34,934 nt of DNA, taken from Sulfurimonas sp. GTDB lineage: Bacteria; Campylobacterota; Campylobacteria; Campylobacterales; Sulfurimonadaceae. The stretch lies in NCBI RefSeq assembly GCF_026991475.1, contig NZ_JALXBK010000115.1:1-34934 (forward strand), given 5' to 3'. This document shows, in pieces, positions 1 to 7,529 of this stretch. The stretch's first letter is position 1. Each line of letters opens with the position of its first letter. The notes below the pieces were generated by a model. That model did no database searches. It was not told the DNA's origin and was given only the letters and a program-made list of their open reading frames with translations. The translations under genes and the position numbers were made by a program.

Positions 1-1
1 T

Positions 2-55
2 GCTTCAAAAATCAAACAATCTCAAGAGTTAAAAGCTCTTGAAAGTGTTCTTTGA
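2..55 (+). CDS. possible 3' end of a plus-strand gene (partial)
   Basis: A frame is open from the first bases of the window to a TGA at 53-55, giving 17 residues rich in Lys, Gln, Ser and Leu and ending in ALESVL. It would be the tail of a gene convergent with lipA. A 7-bp hairpin (arms 22-28 and 36-42) overlaps it. Seventeen codons open by chance is not rare, so the call is weak. Confidence 0.25.
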   Translation, partial: ASKIKQSQELKALESVL

Positions 56-107
56 GGTTTTACTGTTACTAGGCTATTGTCTTTTTTATTTTTTCGCTCC
101 GTTTAAG

Positions 108-947
108 TTATTCTTTATAGGATTGCTCTGCAAAATAAGAACTTCTCACCAAAATGCCTGAAGCCACTGCTTTAAATCCCATAGCATAAGCTTCAGCCTT
201 CAGATCTTCAAAAAACTGCGTATCATAATACTTTTCAACCCTGTGATGCTTCGGTGTAGGTTGCAAATACTGCCCAATTGTCAGCTCACTTACACCAACA
301 TCCAAAAGTTCACGCATACTTTCACGCAACTCATCTTCACGCTCCCCAAGTCCCACCATCAAAGATGATTTGATGATTTTGTTAGAATTTTTAGCATAAT
401 ACTCCAAAACTTTTAATGAACGGTCATAATCACTCTGTGGACGCACACTTTTACTGAGTCTTCGTATCGTCTCCTGATTATGTGCGAGTTTATGGGCATC
501 ACTTGCTATTACTGCGTTTAGAGAAGCTTTGTTGTTACGAAAATCAGGTGTTAAAAGCTCTATTTTTATTTCAGGATTGAGCTCTTTTATTTTTTTCACA
601 CAAGCGGTAAAATGCCCTGCACCATAATCTTTCAAATCATCCCTGTCCACCGAAGTAATGACGACATATTTTAAATCCAGTTCTTTAATGGCGGTCGCTA
701 AACGCAGCGGCTCATCAACATCTACTTTTTGCCCATGTCCAGTTTTTACATTACAAAAAGTGCAGGCTCGTGTGCAAACATCTCCTAAAATCATAAAAGT
801 AGCACTTCCACGACTGTAACACTCCGCTCTATTTGGACAAGCTGCCGCTTCGCATACCGTTGTAAGCTGGTTATTTTGCAATACTACTTGCATATTGTGT
901 AGTAATTCAGGAGCTGGGGCTTTGACCTTTGGCTTAAATGGCTGCAT
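108..947 (-). CDS. lipA: lipoyl synthase LipA
   Basis: Radical-SAM enzyme that inserts two sulfur atoms into protein-bound octanoyl groups to make lipoyl cofactor, here most likely for the PDH E2 subunit encoded nearby. Both iron-sulfur motifs of the family are visible: the N-terminal auxiliary cluster C32-x4-C37-x5-C43 and the radical-SAM CTRACTFC at C58, C62 and C65. The C-terminal RSSY motif is also present. At 279 residues it is close to normal length. The ATG at 947 lies 14 bases inside the end of lipB, and GAGGAGAG about 10 bases upstream is a strong ribosome site, so lipB and lipA are probably translationally coupled. It is last in the lpd-lipB-lipA operon. I am confident of the function. 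Confidence 0.96.
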   Translation of the reverse strand: MQPFKPKVKAPAPELLHNMQVVLQNNQLTTVCEAAACPNRAECYSRGSATFMILGDVCTRACTFCNVKTGHGQKVDVDEPLRLATAIKELDLKYVVITSVDRDDLKDYGAGHFTACVKKIKELNPEIKIELLTPDFRNNKASLNAVIASDAHKLAHNQETIRRLSKSVRPQSDYDRSLKVLEYYAKNSNKIIKSSLMVGLGEREDELRESMRELLDVGVSELTIGQYLQPTPKHHRVEKYYDTQFFEDLKAEAYAMGFKAVASGILVRSSYFAEQSYKE

Positions 948-1518
948 CGTTAAAACTCTCCTCTAAAAAGTGTACTACTGCTGCGTTTACTGCTTCTTGC
1001 GTGAGATTGATACCCTCATTAGCAAGAGAAGTTGGTACAATGCCCTCTAAATTACAGGGGTTAACTTGTGAATGAAAATCCAAATCAACATCTACATTGA
1101 GAGCTACTCCATGCAAAGAAACCCCCTGCGAATAGCGAAATCCAAGCGAAGCAATTTTACGGTTTTGGATGTAAAAGCCGGCTTGTTCTTTGTTGTAAGT
1201 TACTTCCGGCAGATATTTCATAAAAAAAGCCTCAAACGCAGTAAGAACTTTTTTATAAAATTTTGCAGGGTTTTTTACCCCAAAACAGAAATAGTAGATA
1301 TTTTGTCCAGGAGAGTGGCAGGTAATGGAACCGCCTCTATCTGTTTTAATAACTTCTACATTAAAACACTTTTTTTCGGCACTACCAACAGTAAATAGGG
1401 GAGGGTGAGAGCAGAGAATAAGATGATTTTGCCCATCATTTTTTGCGAATTGATGCACTTCTTGCATCTTCTCTCTTACTTCGTTATAGCCAATTTCTCC
1501 CCACTTATGAACAATCAT
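934..1518 (-). CDS. lipB: octanoyltransferase LipB
   Basis: Transfers octanoyl from acyl carrier protein to lipoyl domains, the step before LipA. The 194-residue protein shows the family core: RGGSITCHSPGQ, the lysine block RKIASLGFR, SLHGVALNV, and the NPC motif with the catalytic cysteine. Its ATG overlaps the TGA of lpd in an ATGA arrangement and there is little Shine-Dalgarno sequence of its own, so it is probably expressed by translational coupling. Having lipB, lipA and E3 together fits a dedicated lipoylation unit for the PDH complex encoded just upstream. Confidence 0.95.
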   Translation of the reverse strand: MIVHKWGEIGYNEVREKMQEVHQFAKNDGQNHLILCSHPPLFTVGSAEKKCFNVEVIKTDRGGSITCHSPGQNIYYFCFGVKNPAKFYKKVLTAFEAFFMKYLPEVTYNKEQAGFYIQNRKIASLGFRYSQGVSLHGVALNVDVDLDFHSQVNPCNLEGIVPTSLANEGINLTQEAVNAAVVHFLEESFNDAAI

Positions 1519-2831
1519 AATTTATATAAGGTTCTCTCTAATGCTTCAGAAAAAGTTGGATGTGCCAAAATGGTATGTTTTGCTTGCGCGACATCCATCT
1601 CTCCTGCTAAACTCATAGCAACTGTGGCAATGAGCTCTTCAGCGTTTGGCGCTAAAATTTCAGCACCCAAAATAAAGCCCTCTTCATCCGCAAAACTTAC
1701 CATTATGCCTTTGCTTGCATGGTTGTAAACAGAGTATGTAAACTGGTTAAGTGTAACGAGACTCTCTTTGTAGTTTATACCTTCACTCTCTAGTTGCATT
1801 TTCGTTTTTCCAACGACTGCATAACTCATTGGCAGTATATGGATAAACTTCACAACATGTTCTAAATTCAGAGCACGAGGATTTTTACCCAAGATGCGCT
1901 CTGTTACATTTAAAGCTTCTGCGCGGGCTGCATGAGCAAGTTGGAGCTTGCCGTTACAATCTCCTATGGCGTAATGTTTTTCAAGAGTTGTCTCAAAGAA
2001 AGCATCCGTGACAATGCCATGTTTCACTTCCACTGTATCACAGCCTATCACATCTACATTTGGTCGTCTTCCTGTTGCAACAAGCAGCATCTCTGTGTAG
2101 TTACTACTGCCATTCTCATAAGTGATATGCACACCTTTTTTTGTTGAGGTTGCTTTACTGACAGGATGATTACTTAAAATATTTACGCCGAGTTTTTCAA
2201 GCTGCGTCTGCACAGCACTCTCAATGCTAGGATGCGCCTTTTTTAGCACCTTGTCGTGTCTATTGAGAAGGGTCACTTCCACGCCCGCCGTTGCAAAAAA
2301 ACTTGCCATCTCAAGCCCAATAGCACCCGTTCCATAAATGGATATTTTTTTCGGAAGTTCCTGCAAGTTTAAGACATCATCACTGATGATAATATCTTTT
2401 GCATTGTGAGCAATGCCCTCAGGAATAAAAGGCGAAGAACCCGTCCCTATGACGATATATTCACCCTCTATCACTTTGCCGTTGACTTCCACTTTATGCG
2501 ATGCAATCAACTTTCCTTTTCCTTCAATCAACTCAAAATGAGAACACTGCTTCTGCAGCACTTTTGTGACACTTTTAAGCAGAGCATCTTTTTTCTCAAA
2601 GAGTGTTTTCATATCTAAACGCAGTGAGCCTTCAATTATTTCGTTTTGTGACTCATAAACAAGATTTGAGTAGTGCAAGAACATTTTAGAAGGTATGCAC
2701 CCTTTATGAAGACAAACACCACCAATCTGACTCATATCACTCTCAATAAGTGCCACTTTTTTTCCGTTTTTTGCAGCGACAATCGCTCCGGCATAATTCA
2801 GCCCGCCACCTATGTAAATAATGTCATACAT
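1515..2831 (-). CDS. lpd: dihydrolipoamide dehydrogenase (E3), PDH-associated
   Basis: FAD-dependent disulfide oxidoreductase that reoxidises dihydrolipoyl groups of E2 with NAD+. The redox pair is clear at C40 and C45 in GGVCLHKGCIPSK, the NAD site is GTGAIGLE, and the C-terminal interface motif is HPTFSEALE. At 438 residues it is a little shorter than the usual 460-475. The N-terminal FAD loop is odd: GGGLNYAG replaces the usual GGGPxGY and appears one residue shorter. The start at 2831 has AGGAG 6-7 bases upstream. It heads the lpd-lipB-lipA operon and lies beside pdhABC, so it is the likely E3 partner. A second E3-like protein is encoded at 17360-18751. Confidence 0.93.
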   Translation of the reverse strand: MYDIIYIGGGLNYAGAIVAAKNGKKVALIESDMSQIGGVCLHKGCIPSKMFLHYSNLVYESQNEIIEGSLRLDMKTLFEKKDALLKSVTKVLQKQCSHFELIEGKGKLIASHKVEVNGKVIEGEYIVIGTGSSPFIPEGIAHNAKDIIISDDVLNLQELPKKISIYGTGAIGLEMASFFATAGVEVTLLNRHDKVLKKAHPSIESAVQTQLEKLGVNILSNHPVSKATSTKKGVHITYENGSSNYTEMLLVATGRRPNVDVIGCDTVEVKHGIVTDAFFETTLEKHYAIGDCNGKLQLAHAARAEALNVTERILGKNPRALNLEHVVKFIHILPMSYAVVGKTKMQLESEGINYKESLVTLNQFTYSVYNHASKGIMVSFADEEGFILGAEILAPNAEELIATVAMSLAGEMDVAQAKHTILAHPTFSEALERTLYKL

Positions 2832-2850
2832 TTTTTTCTCCTACTCTCAA

Positions 2851-2856
2851 ATTATA
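2851..2856 (-). promoter_or_regulatory. predicted -10 box for lpd-lipB-lipA
   Basis: The minus strand reads TATAAT here, 20 bases upstream of the lpd ATG. Transcription would start near 2844, leaving a leader of about 13 bases that still contains AGGAG. No good -35 box is seen. Confidence 0.5.
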
Positions 2857-2894
2857 TCAATTTGGATATTTATTTTTCATACTCTTTTATAAGC

Positions 2895-2900
2895 TATAAT
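2895..2900 (+). promoter_or_regulatory. predicted -10 box for the 2924 gene
   Basis: TATAAT preceded by GC, in the plus direction, 24 bases before the ATG at 2924. The same GCTATAAT context precedes the HD-GYP gene and serB. AAGGA lies 8-9 bases before the start codon. The promoter is divergent from that of lpd. Confidence 0.6.
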
Positions 2901-2923
2901 TAACAAAAATATAAGGACTAACA

Positions 2924-3310
2924 ATGAAAAGATCAATACTTTTAGATACACATCCAATGTATGCTATGGAAATTTCAAAATCTGAGGCAAAAGTCTCAAA
3001 TATTGATGAAATTATTACACACTTTAAACAAAAGATACAAGAGAATCCAGAGGCTGTCTTCATCACTGTTTTCGACCACTATGCACATACAAAAGAGCTT
3101 AATGGCGAAATTTTAGATACGATCGTCAATGCTAAAAATCTTCTCTTTTGTTTTGGACATACTATTAAAAATATTGAAATTTTGGTATTTAGACCAAAAT
3201 CAATCGCTATTTGTGAAACTAAAGAGAGTTTCGTTTTAGAATTTTTAGAGACTCCAAGACCCGAAGTGAATGCTTGGATGCAGTCTTGGATCAAAGAACT
3301 TCAAAAATAA
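2924..3310 (+). CDS. conserved-looking hypothetical protein, 128 aa
   Basis: I do not recognise a function. The product is a soluble acidic protein with no signal peptide or membrane segment. It has alternating helix and strand character, with hydrophobic strands around residues 44-50 (AVFITVFDHYAH) and 70-90, and ends in a Trp-containing helix (WMQSWIKELQK). It may belong to one of the Campylobacterota-specific domains of unknown function. It has a clean promoter and ribosome site. It is the only plus-strand gene in the first 31 kb and separates pdhC from lpd-lipB-lipA, as if inserted into an originally continuous PDH/lipoate block. The repeat element at 3313 starts two bases after its stop. 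Confidence 0.75.
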   Translation: MKRSILLDTHPMYAMEISKSEAKVSNIDEIITHFKQKIQENPEAVFITVFDHYAHTKELNGEILDTIVNAKNLLFCFGHTIKNIEILVFRPKSIAICETKESFVLEFLETPRPEVNAWMQSWIKELQK

Positions 3311-3312
3311 TT

Positions 3313-3579
3313 AAGTGCCTGACCATAATAAATGTCATAATTCAATGAAGAAAGAAAACATAAGGTACAAGGCGAAAATTCGCAGGAGCTACTAGTAGCT
3401 TCAAGGATTTTTAACAAAGTAGATTGTGTTTTCTTTCTTCACCCGAAGGGCAACACTTAAAAGGCTTATCTTCTTCGTTAAACTTCGGCTAACGATACTA
3501 GTATCGCTAACCAAAGTTTGCCTTGAATCTAAACCTTTTAAGTGTTGTTGAATATGACATTTATTATGGTCAGGCACTT
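3313..3579. repeat. nested inverted-repeat element (MITE-like), 267 bp
   Basis: The outer arms 3313-3339 and 3553-3579 are perfect 27-base inverted repeats, extended after a one-base bulge by TTCAA/TTGAA. Inside are two secondary structures side by side. Arms 3347-3360 and 3427-3440 (14 of 14) enclose the palindrome AGCTACTAGTAGCT (3387-3400). Arms 3451-3464 and 3534-3547 (14 of 14) enclose AAACTT/AAGTTT and the palindrome CGATACTAGTATCG (3493-3506). Both inner hairpins centre on ACTAGT. It fills the space between two convergent stop codons almost exactly, so it may act as a two-way terminator. No long open frame is present. The design resembles Correia-type or other non-autonomous miniature elements. 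I could not identify a target-site duplication. Confidence 0.85.
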
Positions 3580-3580
3580 G

Positions 3581-4849
3581 CTACTCCTTAAAATTAAGAG
3601 GCTCACTTGCCTCTTTTTTGACATCCGCCATAAAAAGTGCTGCTTCGTAACCATTTATAAGTCGATGGTCTGCTGTAAGTGTTACACTAATTTTGCCATC
3701 ACTTATGCCACCTACTGCAACAATGGCACTCTCATCTTTGTTTATCATTGCATCAAAACGCGCAACGCCAAGCATTCCAAGATTTGAAATACCAAAAGTA
3801 CCGTCTTGCATATCTTTTGCACTAAAATTATTAGTTTTAAGCTTCTCTTTAAACGCAGCGAGTTGCTCTGTTATTTCAGAAATTGTGAGTCTGTTTGCAT
3901 CTTTTATGACGGGCATATAGAGATTTTTTGCATCTGCTACGGCGATGGAGAGCGAAGCATTTGGAGCGATGGAGAGGGCGTTGTCCAAAAGTGTTGTGCG
4001 AAAACTTTCATGCTGCATCATTACTTTTGCAAAAATCTTTACAAGCCACGCTGTCATACTATGTGTGTGGTGTGCCTCAAAAAGTTTGGCATCTACGGAT
4101 TCATAGATGTGATAAATGGGCTTTTGAGCAGAACGCGTTACATTTGCAATGATTGCTTTTTGCATCGGTGAGAGTGCTTTTGGAAGTGCTATTTCATTTG
4201 CATCGATGTAGGTTTGCACTTCATCGCTGTCTATCTTATGATTAAGTTCAAAAAGTGAATGCTCTAGCTGGTACTCTTGCAATAGTTTCAAAGCTTTTGG
4301 CGTGAAATACTTCTCTGTGACATACTCATCGACATCCTCTGTATGAAGCACTTTTTGTGGCATTTTCGCCTGAAGTTTTTCAATATCAACACCCACAGCA
4401 GCGGCTTTTGCTCTGGCTTTTGGAGATATGCCACTTTGTGTTTTATGTGAAATATGTGATGCTTGGCTCTGCTTTGTTGTTGTTGGAGCAACAGAGGATG
4501 TATCAAATATCTCATCTAAAACACTTTTTGTCTCTTCTTTTTTCGAAGTTTGTTCTTCTTTTGGCGCTGTTTTCGGCTTAGTTGCTGCTTGTGCTTGTTC
4601 TGTAGAAGCTGTTGCACCCGTTTCAATACGCGCAATAACAGTCCCAATCTTCACTTCATCATCTTCTTTTACTAAAAGTTCTTTGACAACACCATCTTTA
4701 AAGGTTTGCACCTCCATAATCGCCTTGTCACTCTCCACTTCAGCAATAACATCACCGCTTTTGACACTTTGACCAACACTTACTTTCCAGCTTACTAATT
4801 TTCCCTCTTCCATTGAGTCAGAGAGTTGTGGCATTACTATCTCATACAT
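3581..4849 (-). CDS. pdhC: pyruvate dehydrogenase E2, dihydrolipoamide acetyltransferase
   Basis: Core acyltransferase of PDH that passes acetyl from the lipoyl arm to CoA. The 422 residues show one N-terminal lipoyl domain with the lipoylated lysine K42 in ESDKA, an Ala/Thr/Gln/Lys-rich linker (about 78-130), a peripheral-subunit-binding domain (about 132-172, GISPKARAKAAA), and a CoA-acyltransferase domain to the C terminus. The active-site His is H395 in ADHRLING, but the usual Asp of HxxxDG is N399. The gene overlaps pdhB by 8 bases and ends at TAG 3581-3583, directly against the nested repeat. It is last in the long operon. A branched-chain or acetoin-type E2 is possible, but the neighbouring E1 genes and ppsA favour pyruvate. 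Confidence 0.9.
   Translation of the reverse strand: MYEIVMPQLSDSMEEGKLVSWKVSVGQSVKSGDVIAEVESDKAIMEVQTFKDGVVKELLVKEDDEVKIGTVIARIETGATASTEQAQAATKPKTAPKEEQTSKKEETKSVLDEIFDTSSVAPTTTKQSQASHISHKTQSGISPKARAKAAAVGVDIEKLQAKMPQKVLHTEDVDEYVTEKYFTPKALKLLQEYQLEHSLFELNHKIDSDEVQTYIDANEIALPKALSPMQKAIIANVTRSAQKPIYHIYESVDAKLFEAHHTHSMTAWLVKIFAKVMMQHESFRTTLLDNALSIAPNASLSIAVADAKNLYMPVIKDANRLTISEITEQLAAFKEKLKTNNFSAKDMQDGTFGISNLGMLGVARFDAMINKDESAIVAVGGISDGKISVTLTADHRLINGYEAALFMADVKKEASEPLNFKE
3851..3860 (+). repeat. one of seven same-strand copies of AAACGCAGCG
   Basis: The decamer AAACGCAGCG occurs at 700, 3851, 4957, 11350, 26019, 27488 and 33420, always on the plus strand. By eye I found none in the opposite orientation. 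All copies lie inside minus-strand genes but in two different reading frames (Leu-Arg-Leu in some, Ala-Ala-Phe in others), so the word is not explained by one protein motif. It may be a polarised chromosome signal (Chi-like or KOPS-like). Confidence 0.55.
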
Positions 4850-5819
4850 CGTTTTTTCTCCCCCACGCTATAATCTCTTGGGCAATAGAATCTGGTGTAG
4901 GAATAGATGCAAGTTCTAGCGTTCTGTTGTAAGGAATAGAAACATCTGCTCCAGCTAAACGCAGCGGCGCAGCATCAAGCTCGTAGAACATCTCTTCAGC
5001 CGCCCATGCGACTACTTGTGAACCAAATCCACCTGTTTTATGGTCTTCTTCCACCATTACAAGACGTGAAGTTTTTTTAATGGATGCTGCCAATGTTTCA
5101 TAGTCTATAGGATTGAGTGAACATAAGTCTATAACTTCACATGAACAATTTAATGCACTCTCAATGGCAGGAACACTCTGCATTACGTCATCAACCATCT
5201 TCAGATAAGAGATAATGGTAATGTCCTCTCCCTCTTTAACAATGCGCGCTTTAAACGGGTCAAGCTGCTCTTCAAAGTTCACCTCTCCCTTTTTATTGTA
5301 GAGAAGTTCATGCTCTATAAATACAAAAGGATCATTTGAAAGGATGGCATATTTTAGTGCATGGTAGGCATAATTTACATCGCAAACACTAAGCACTCTA
5401 AGCCCTGGTACGCTACAAAGCATCTGCTCATAACTCTCACTATGTTGTGCTGCGAGTTGTTTACTAACACCTTGTGGAAAACGCACTACCATAGGTAAAA
5501 TCACTTTACCATTACTCATATAGTGGAGTTTCGCCATATGGTTTATAATCTGGTCAAACGCAAGTAAAGAGAAGTTTCCTGTCATAATCTCAGCAACAGG
5601 ACGAAGACCACCTATTGCCATTCCTACTGCATTTCCTACAATGCTTAGTTCTGCTATGGGGGTATCTATAACACGTTCTTCGCCATATTTTTCTACCAGC
5701 CCCTCAGTTACACGAAAACTACCGCCATACAGACCCACATCTTCACCGAGTGTTACCACGGTGTCATCTATTGCCATCACTTCATCAAGTGCCTTATTTA
5801 GCGCTTCACGGTATAACAT
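4842..5819 (-). CDS. pdhB: pyruvate dehydrogenase E1 component, beta subunit
   Basis: The C-terminal transketolase half of the heterodimeric E1, which forms the thiamine-diphosphate site with the alpha subunit and docks E2. The 325-residue length is typical. It begins with the family pattern LYREALNKALDEVM, followed by TLGEDVGLYGG, the glutamate-containing DTPIAELSIVG that activates the cofactor, and the conserved RFPQG, AQHSES and VVMVEEDHKTGGFG-like segments. The ATG follows the pdhA stop by one base and the gene overlaps pdhC by 8 bases, indicating tight coupling. The sequence alone does not exclude a 2-oxoisovalerate or acetoin substrate. Confidence 0.92.
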   Translation of the reverse strand: MLYREALNKALDEVMAIDDTVVTLGEDVGLYGGSFRVTEGLVEKYGEERVIDTPIAELSIVGNAVGMAIGGLRPVAEIMTGNFSLLAFDQIINHMAKLHYMSNGKVILPMVVRFPQGVSKQLAAQHSESYEQMLCSVPGLRVLSVCDVNYAYHALKYAILSNDPFVFIEHELLYNKKGEVNFEEQLDPFKARIVKEGEDITIISYLKMVDDVMQSVPAIESALNCSCEVIDLCSLNPIDYETLAASIKKTSRLVMVEEDHKTGGFGSQVVAWAAEEMFYELDAAPLRLAGADVSIPYNRTLELASIPTPDSIAQEIIAWGRKNDV

Positions 5820-5820
5820 C

Positions 5821-6777
5821 TCAGACCTCCTCTACAAAAACATGTTCAAACAGAGCCGCTACGTTTGGCTCTGTTGCATTCTTGGCAAATGCCACTGCTT
5901 CATCTACTGCTGTTTGTGCTTTTTGTTCAATTTCTTGCAACTCTTTGTCACTGCACATCCATCTCTCTAACAACTCTTTTTTAAAATGTACCAGAGGGTC
6001 TTTTGCCTTGCAATGGCTCATCTCCTGCGTACTTCTGTAACTATTTGCATCACTTACAGAGTGACCTTCAAATCGGCATGTAAAAGCCTCCACAAAAATA
6101 GGACCATGCCCATCTTCAATGAGTTTCTGAGCCTCTTTAATTGTCTCATAAACTGCTTCGGCTTTCATCCCATCAACCGAAAGAGTCATCATATAAGGCT
6201 CTGCTTTTTTAGCCTGCTCGCGAAATGGTGCAGAGCGTTTAATGTTTGTACCGATAGCGTACTCATTATTTTCACATAAGAAGAGTAGCGGGAGTTTATG
6301 TGTTGCGGCAATATTTAACGATTCAAAAAATGCTCCACCATTACTTGCACCATCGCCAAAGATGACCATAACACCGTCTTCTGCACCTTGGAGTTTTCTA
6401 GCATAGGCACATCCCACTGCGTTTGGAATCTGTCCACCCACGATGGCATCGCCTCCGTAAAAGAAACGAGAGGGTTCAAAGAGATGCATACTGCCACCTT
6501 TGCCTCCACTCACACCCTCTGCTTTACCAAAGAGTTCTGCCATTACTGCTTTTGGCTCAATGCCTCTTGCCATAGCCATAACATGCTCACGATAAGTTGC
6601 AAAAATATCGCCTTTTTCAAAGGCTTTCATAGCTGCAACACTAAAAGCCTCCTGCCCAATGTCAAGATGCAAAAATCCTGAAACATTGCCTTGCATATAG
6701 TTCTCTTTGGCAGCGTATTCAAAGTTACGACCTAAAACCATAAAATAGTAAATCTCTTGTGCTAGTAATTTGTTCAT
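5821..6777 (-). CDS. pdhA: pyruvate dehydrogenase E1 component, alpha subunit
   Basis: Thiamine-diphosphate-binding subunit of E1 that decarboxylates pyruvate and acetylates the lipoyl arm. The 318-residue protein has the ThDP/Mg motif GDGASNGG followed by ESLNIAATHKLP and CENNEYAIGT. It also has the phosphorylation-loop-like FEGHSVSDANSYR and the substrate-loop GGKGGSMHLF, all typical of the alpha subunit. The gene lies 2 bases after the preceding membrane-protein gene, so PDH expression appears tied to the upstream array. Heterodimeric PDH is not the usual pyruvate route in Campylobacterota, where pyruvate:ferredoxin oxidoreductase is common. Confidence 0.93.
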   Translation of the reverse strand: MNKLLAQEIYYFMVLGRNFEYAAKENYMQGNVSGFLHLDIGQEAFSVAAMKAFEKGDIFATYREHVMAMARGIEPKAVMAELFGKAEGVSGGKGGSMHLFEPSRFFYGGDAIVGGQIPNAVGCAYARKLQGAEDGVMVIFGDGASNGGAFFESLNIAATHKLPLLFLCENNEYAIGTNIKRSAPFREQAKKAEPYMMTLSVDGMKAEAVYETIKEAQKLIEDGHGPIFVEAFTCRFEGHSVSDANSYRSTQEMSHCKAKDPLVHFKKELLERWMCSDKELQEIEQKAQTAVDEAVAFAKNATEPNVAALFEHVFVEEV

Positions 6778-6779
6778 AA

Positions 6780-7520
6780 TTAAGCCTTTTTAAAAGTAAA
6801 TAATCTTTTTTTATTTAAAGAGTTTAACTCTTTATTAAATTTTTCATTGAACTGGGTACTTTTTTCTTTTAAGTCTTGTAAAAATTTAATACGTCTCTCT
6901 ATAAAATGAAAATATAAGAGACCACTAATGACGGCAGCATAGAGGCACCAGAGTGAGGTGAAACCATAAGGACGCAGTAAGAAAATTATAGTAAGCCCTA
7001 TAAGGTTTAAAACACCAAAAAGTGCTACAGCAATGGAACTACTAAGCATTAATGCACCACATGTGGTAAGAATATAGATAGTAGCATCATAGATATTCGC
7101 CGTCCATGGATTGTTATAGTAGAGTGTATTGTTTATGACAGTGACTGTACTTGGAACGATTGCCAGACCATACATCGTATAAACGGCCAAGCCTAAACCA
7201 AGTAGCGTAAGCATACCAACAAGCTTTTTTCTGTAGCCATCTTTTTCTATAAGCCAAATGGAAAGAGGTATTAAAAATGGTAAAACACCTTGTGCATAGT
7301 AGATAAATATTCCTGCGGCAAGTTCTAAGGCACGATATTCTATATGTCCACCGACACCTAGCCAGACAAACCCTTCTGTAAACTGATGCAGTGCAAATAG
7401 TAGCGGTAGTGAAGCAAAAATAACCTCATTAGGGGTACTGACCTTAGTAAAAGTAAGCAAACCTATAAGACCGATGGCACCTGCAAGTGTAAAATTTAAA
7501 ACTGCGAAATAAATATCCAT
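6780..7520 (-). CDS. polytopic membrane protein, function unknown
   Basis: A 246-residue protein with about seven hydrophobic segments, starting at residues 5-25 and ending near 205, followed by a charged cytoplasmic tail rich in Lys, Asn, Gln and Phe. The segment LFALHQFTEGFVWLG in the second helix resembles a motif I associate with DUF6629-type membrane proteins, but that assignment is uncertain. The start is preceded by AAGGAATT. It sits between the DUF4010 gene (9 bases) and pdhA (2 bases) in the same direction. I cannot assign a transport substrate. Confidence 0.75.
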   Translation of the reverse strand: MDIYFAVLNFTLAGAIGLIGLLTFTKVSTPNEVIFASLPLLFALHQFTEGFVWLGVGGHIEYRALELAAGIFIYYAQGVLPFLIPLSIWLIEKDGYRKKLVGMLTLLGLGLAVYTMYGLAIVPSTVTVINNTLYYNNPWTANIYDATIYILTTCGALMLSSSIAVALFGVLNLIGLTIIFLLRPYGFTSLWCLYAAVISGLLYFHFIERRIKFLQDLKEKSTQFNEKFNKELNSLNKKRLFTFKKA

Positions 7521-7529
7521 ACGAATTCC

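Noticed and set aside
22-42. Seven-base hairpin at the window start as a terminator
   Set aside because: Short stem and the nearest T-run is more than 35 bases away; it also overlaps a possible coding tail.
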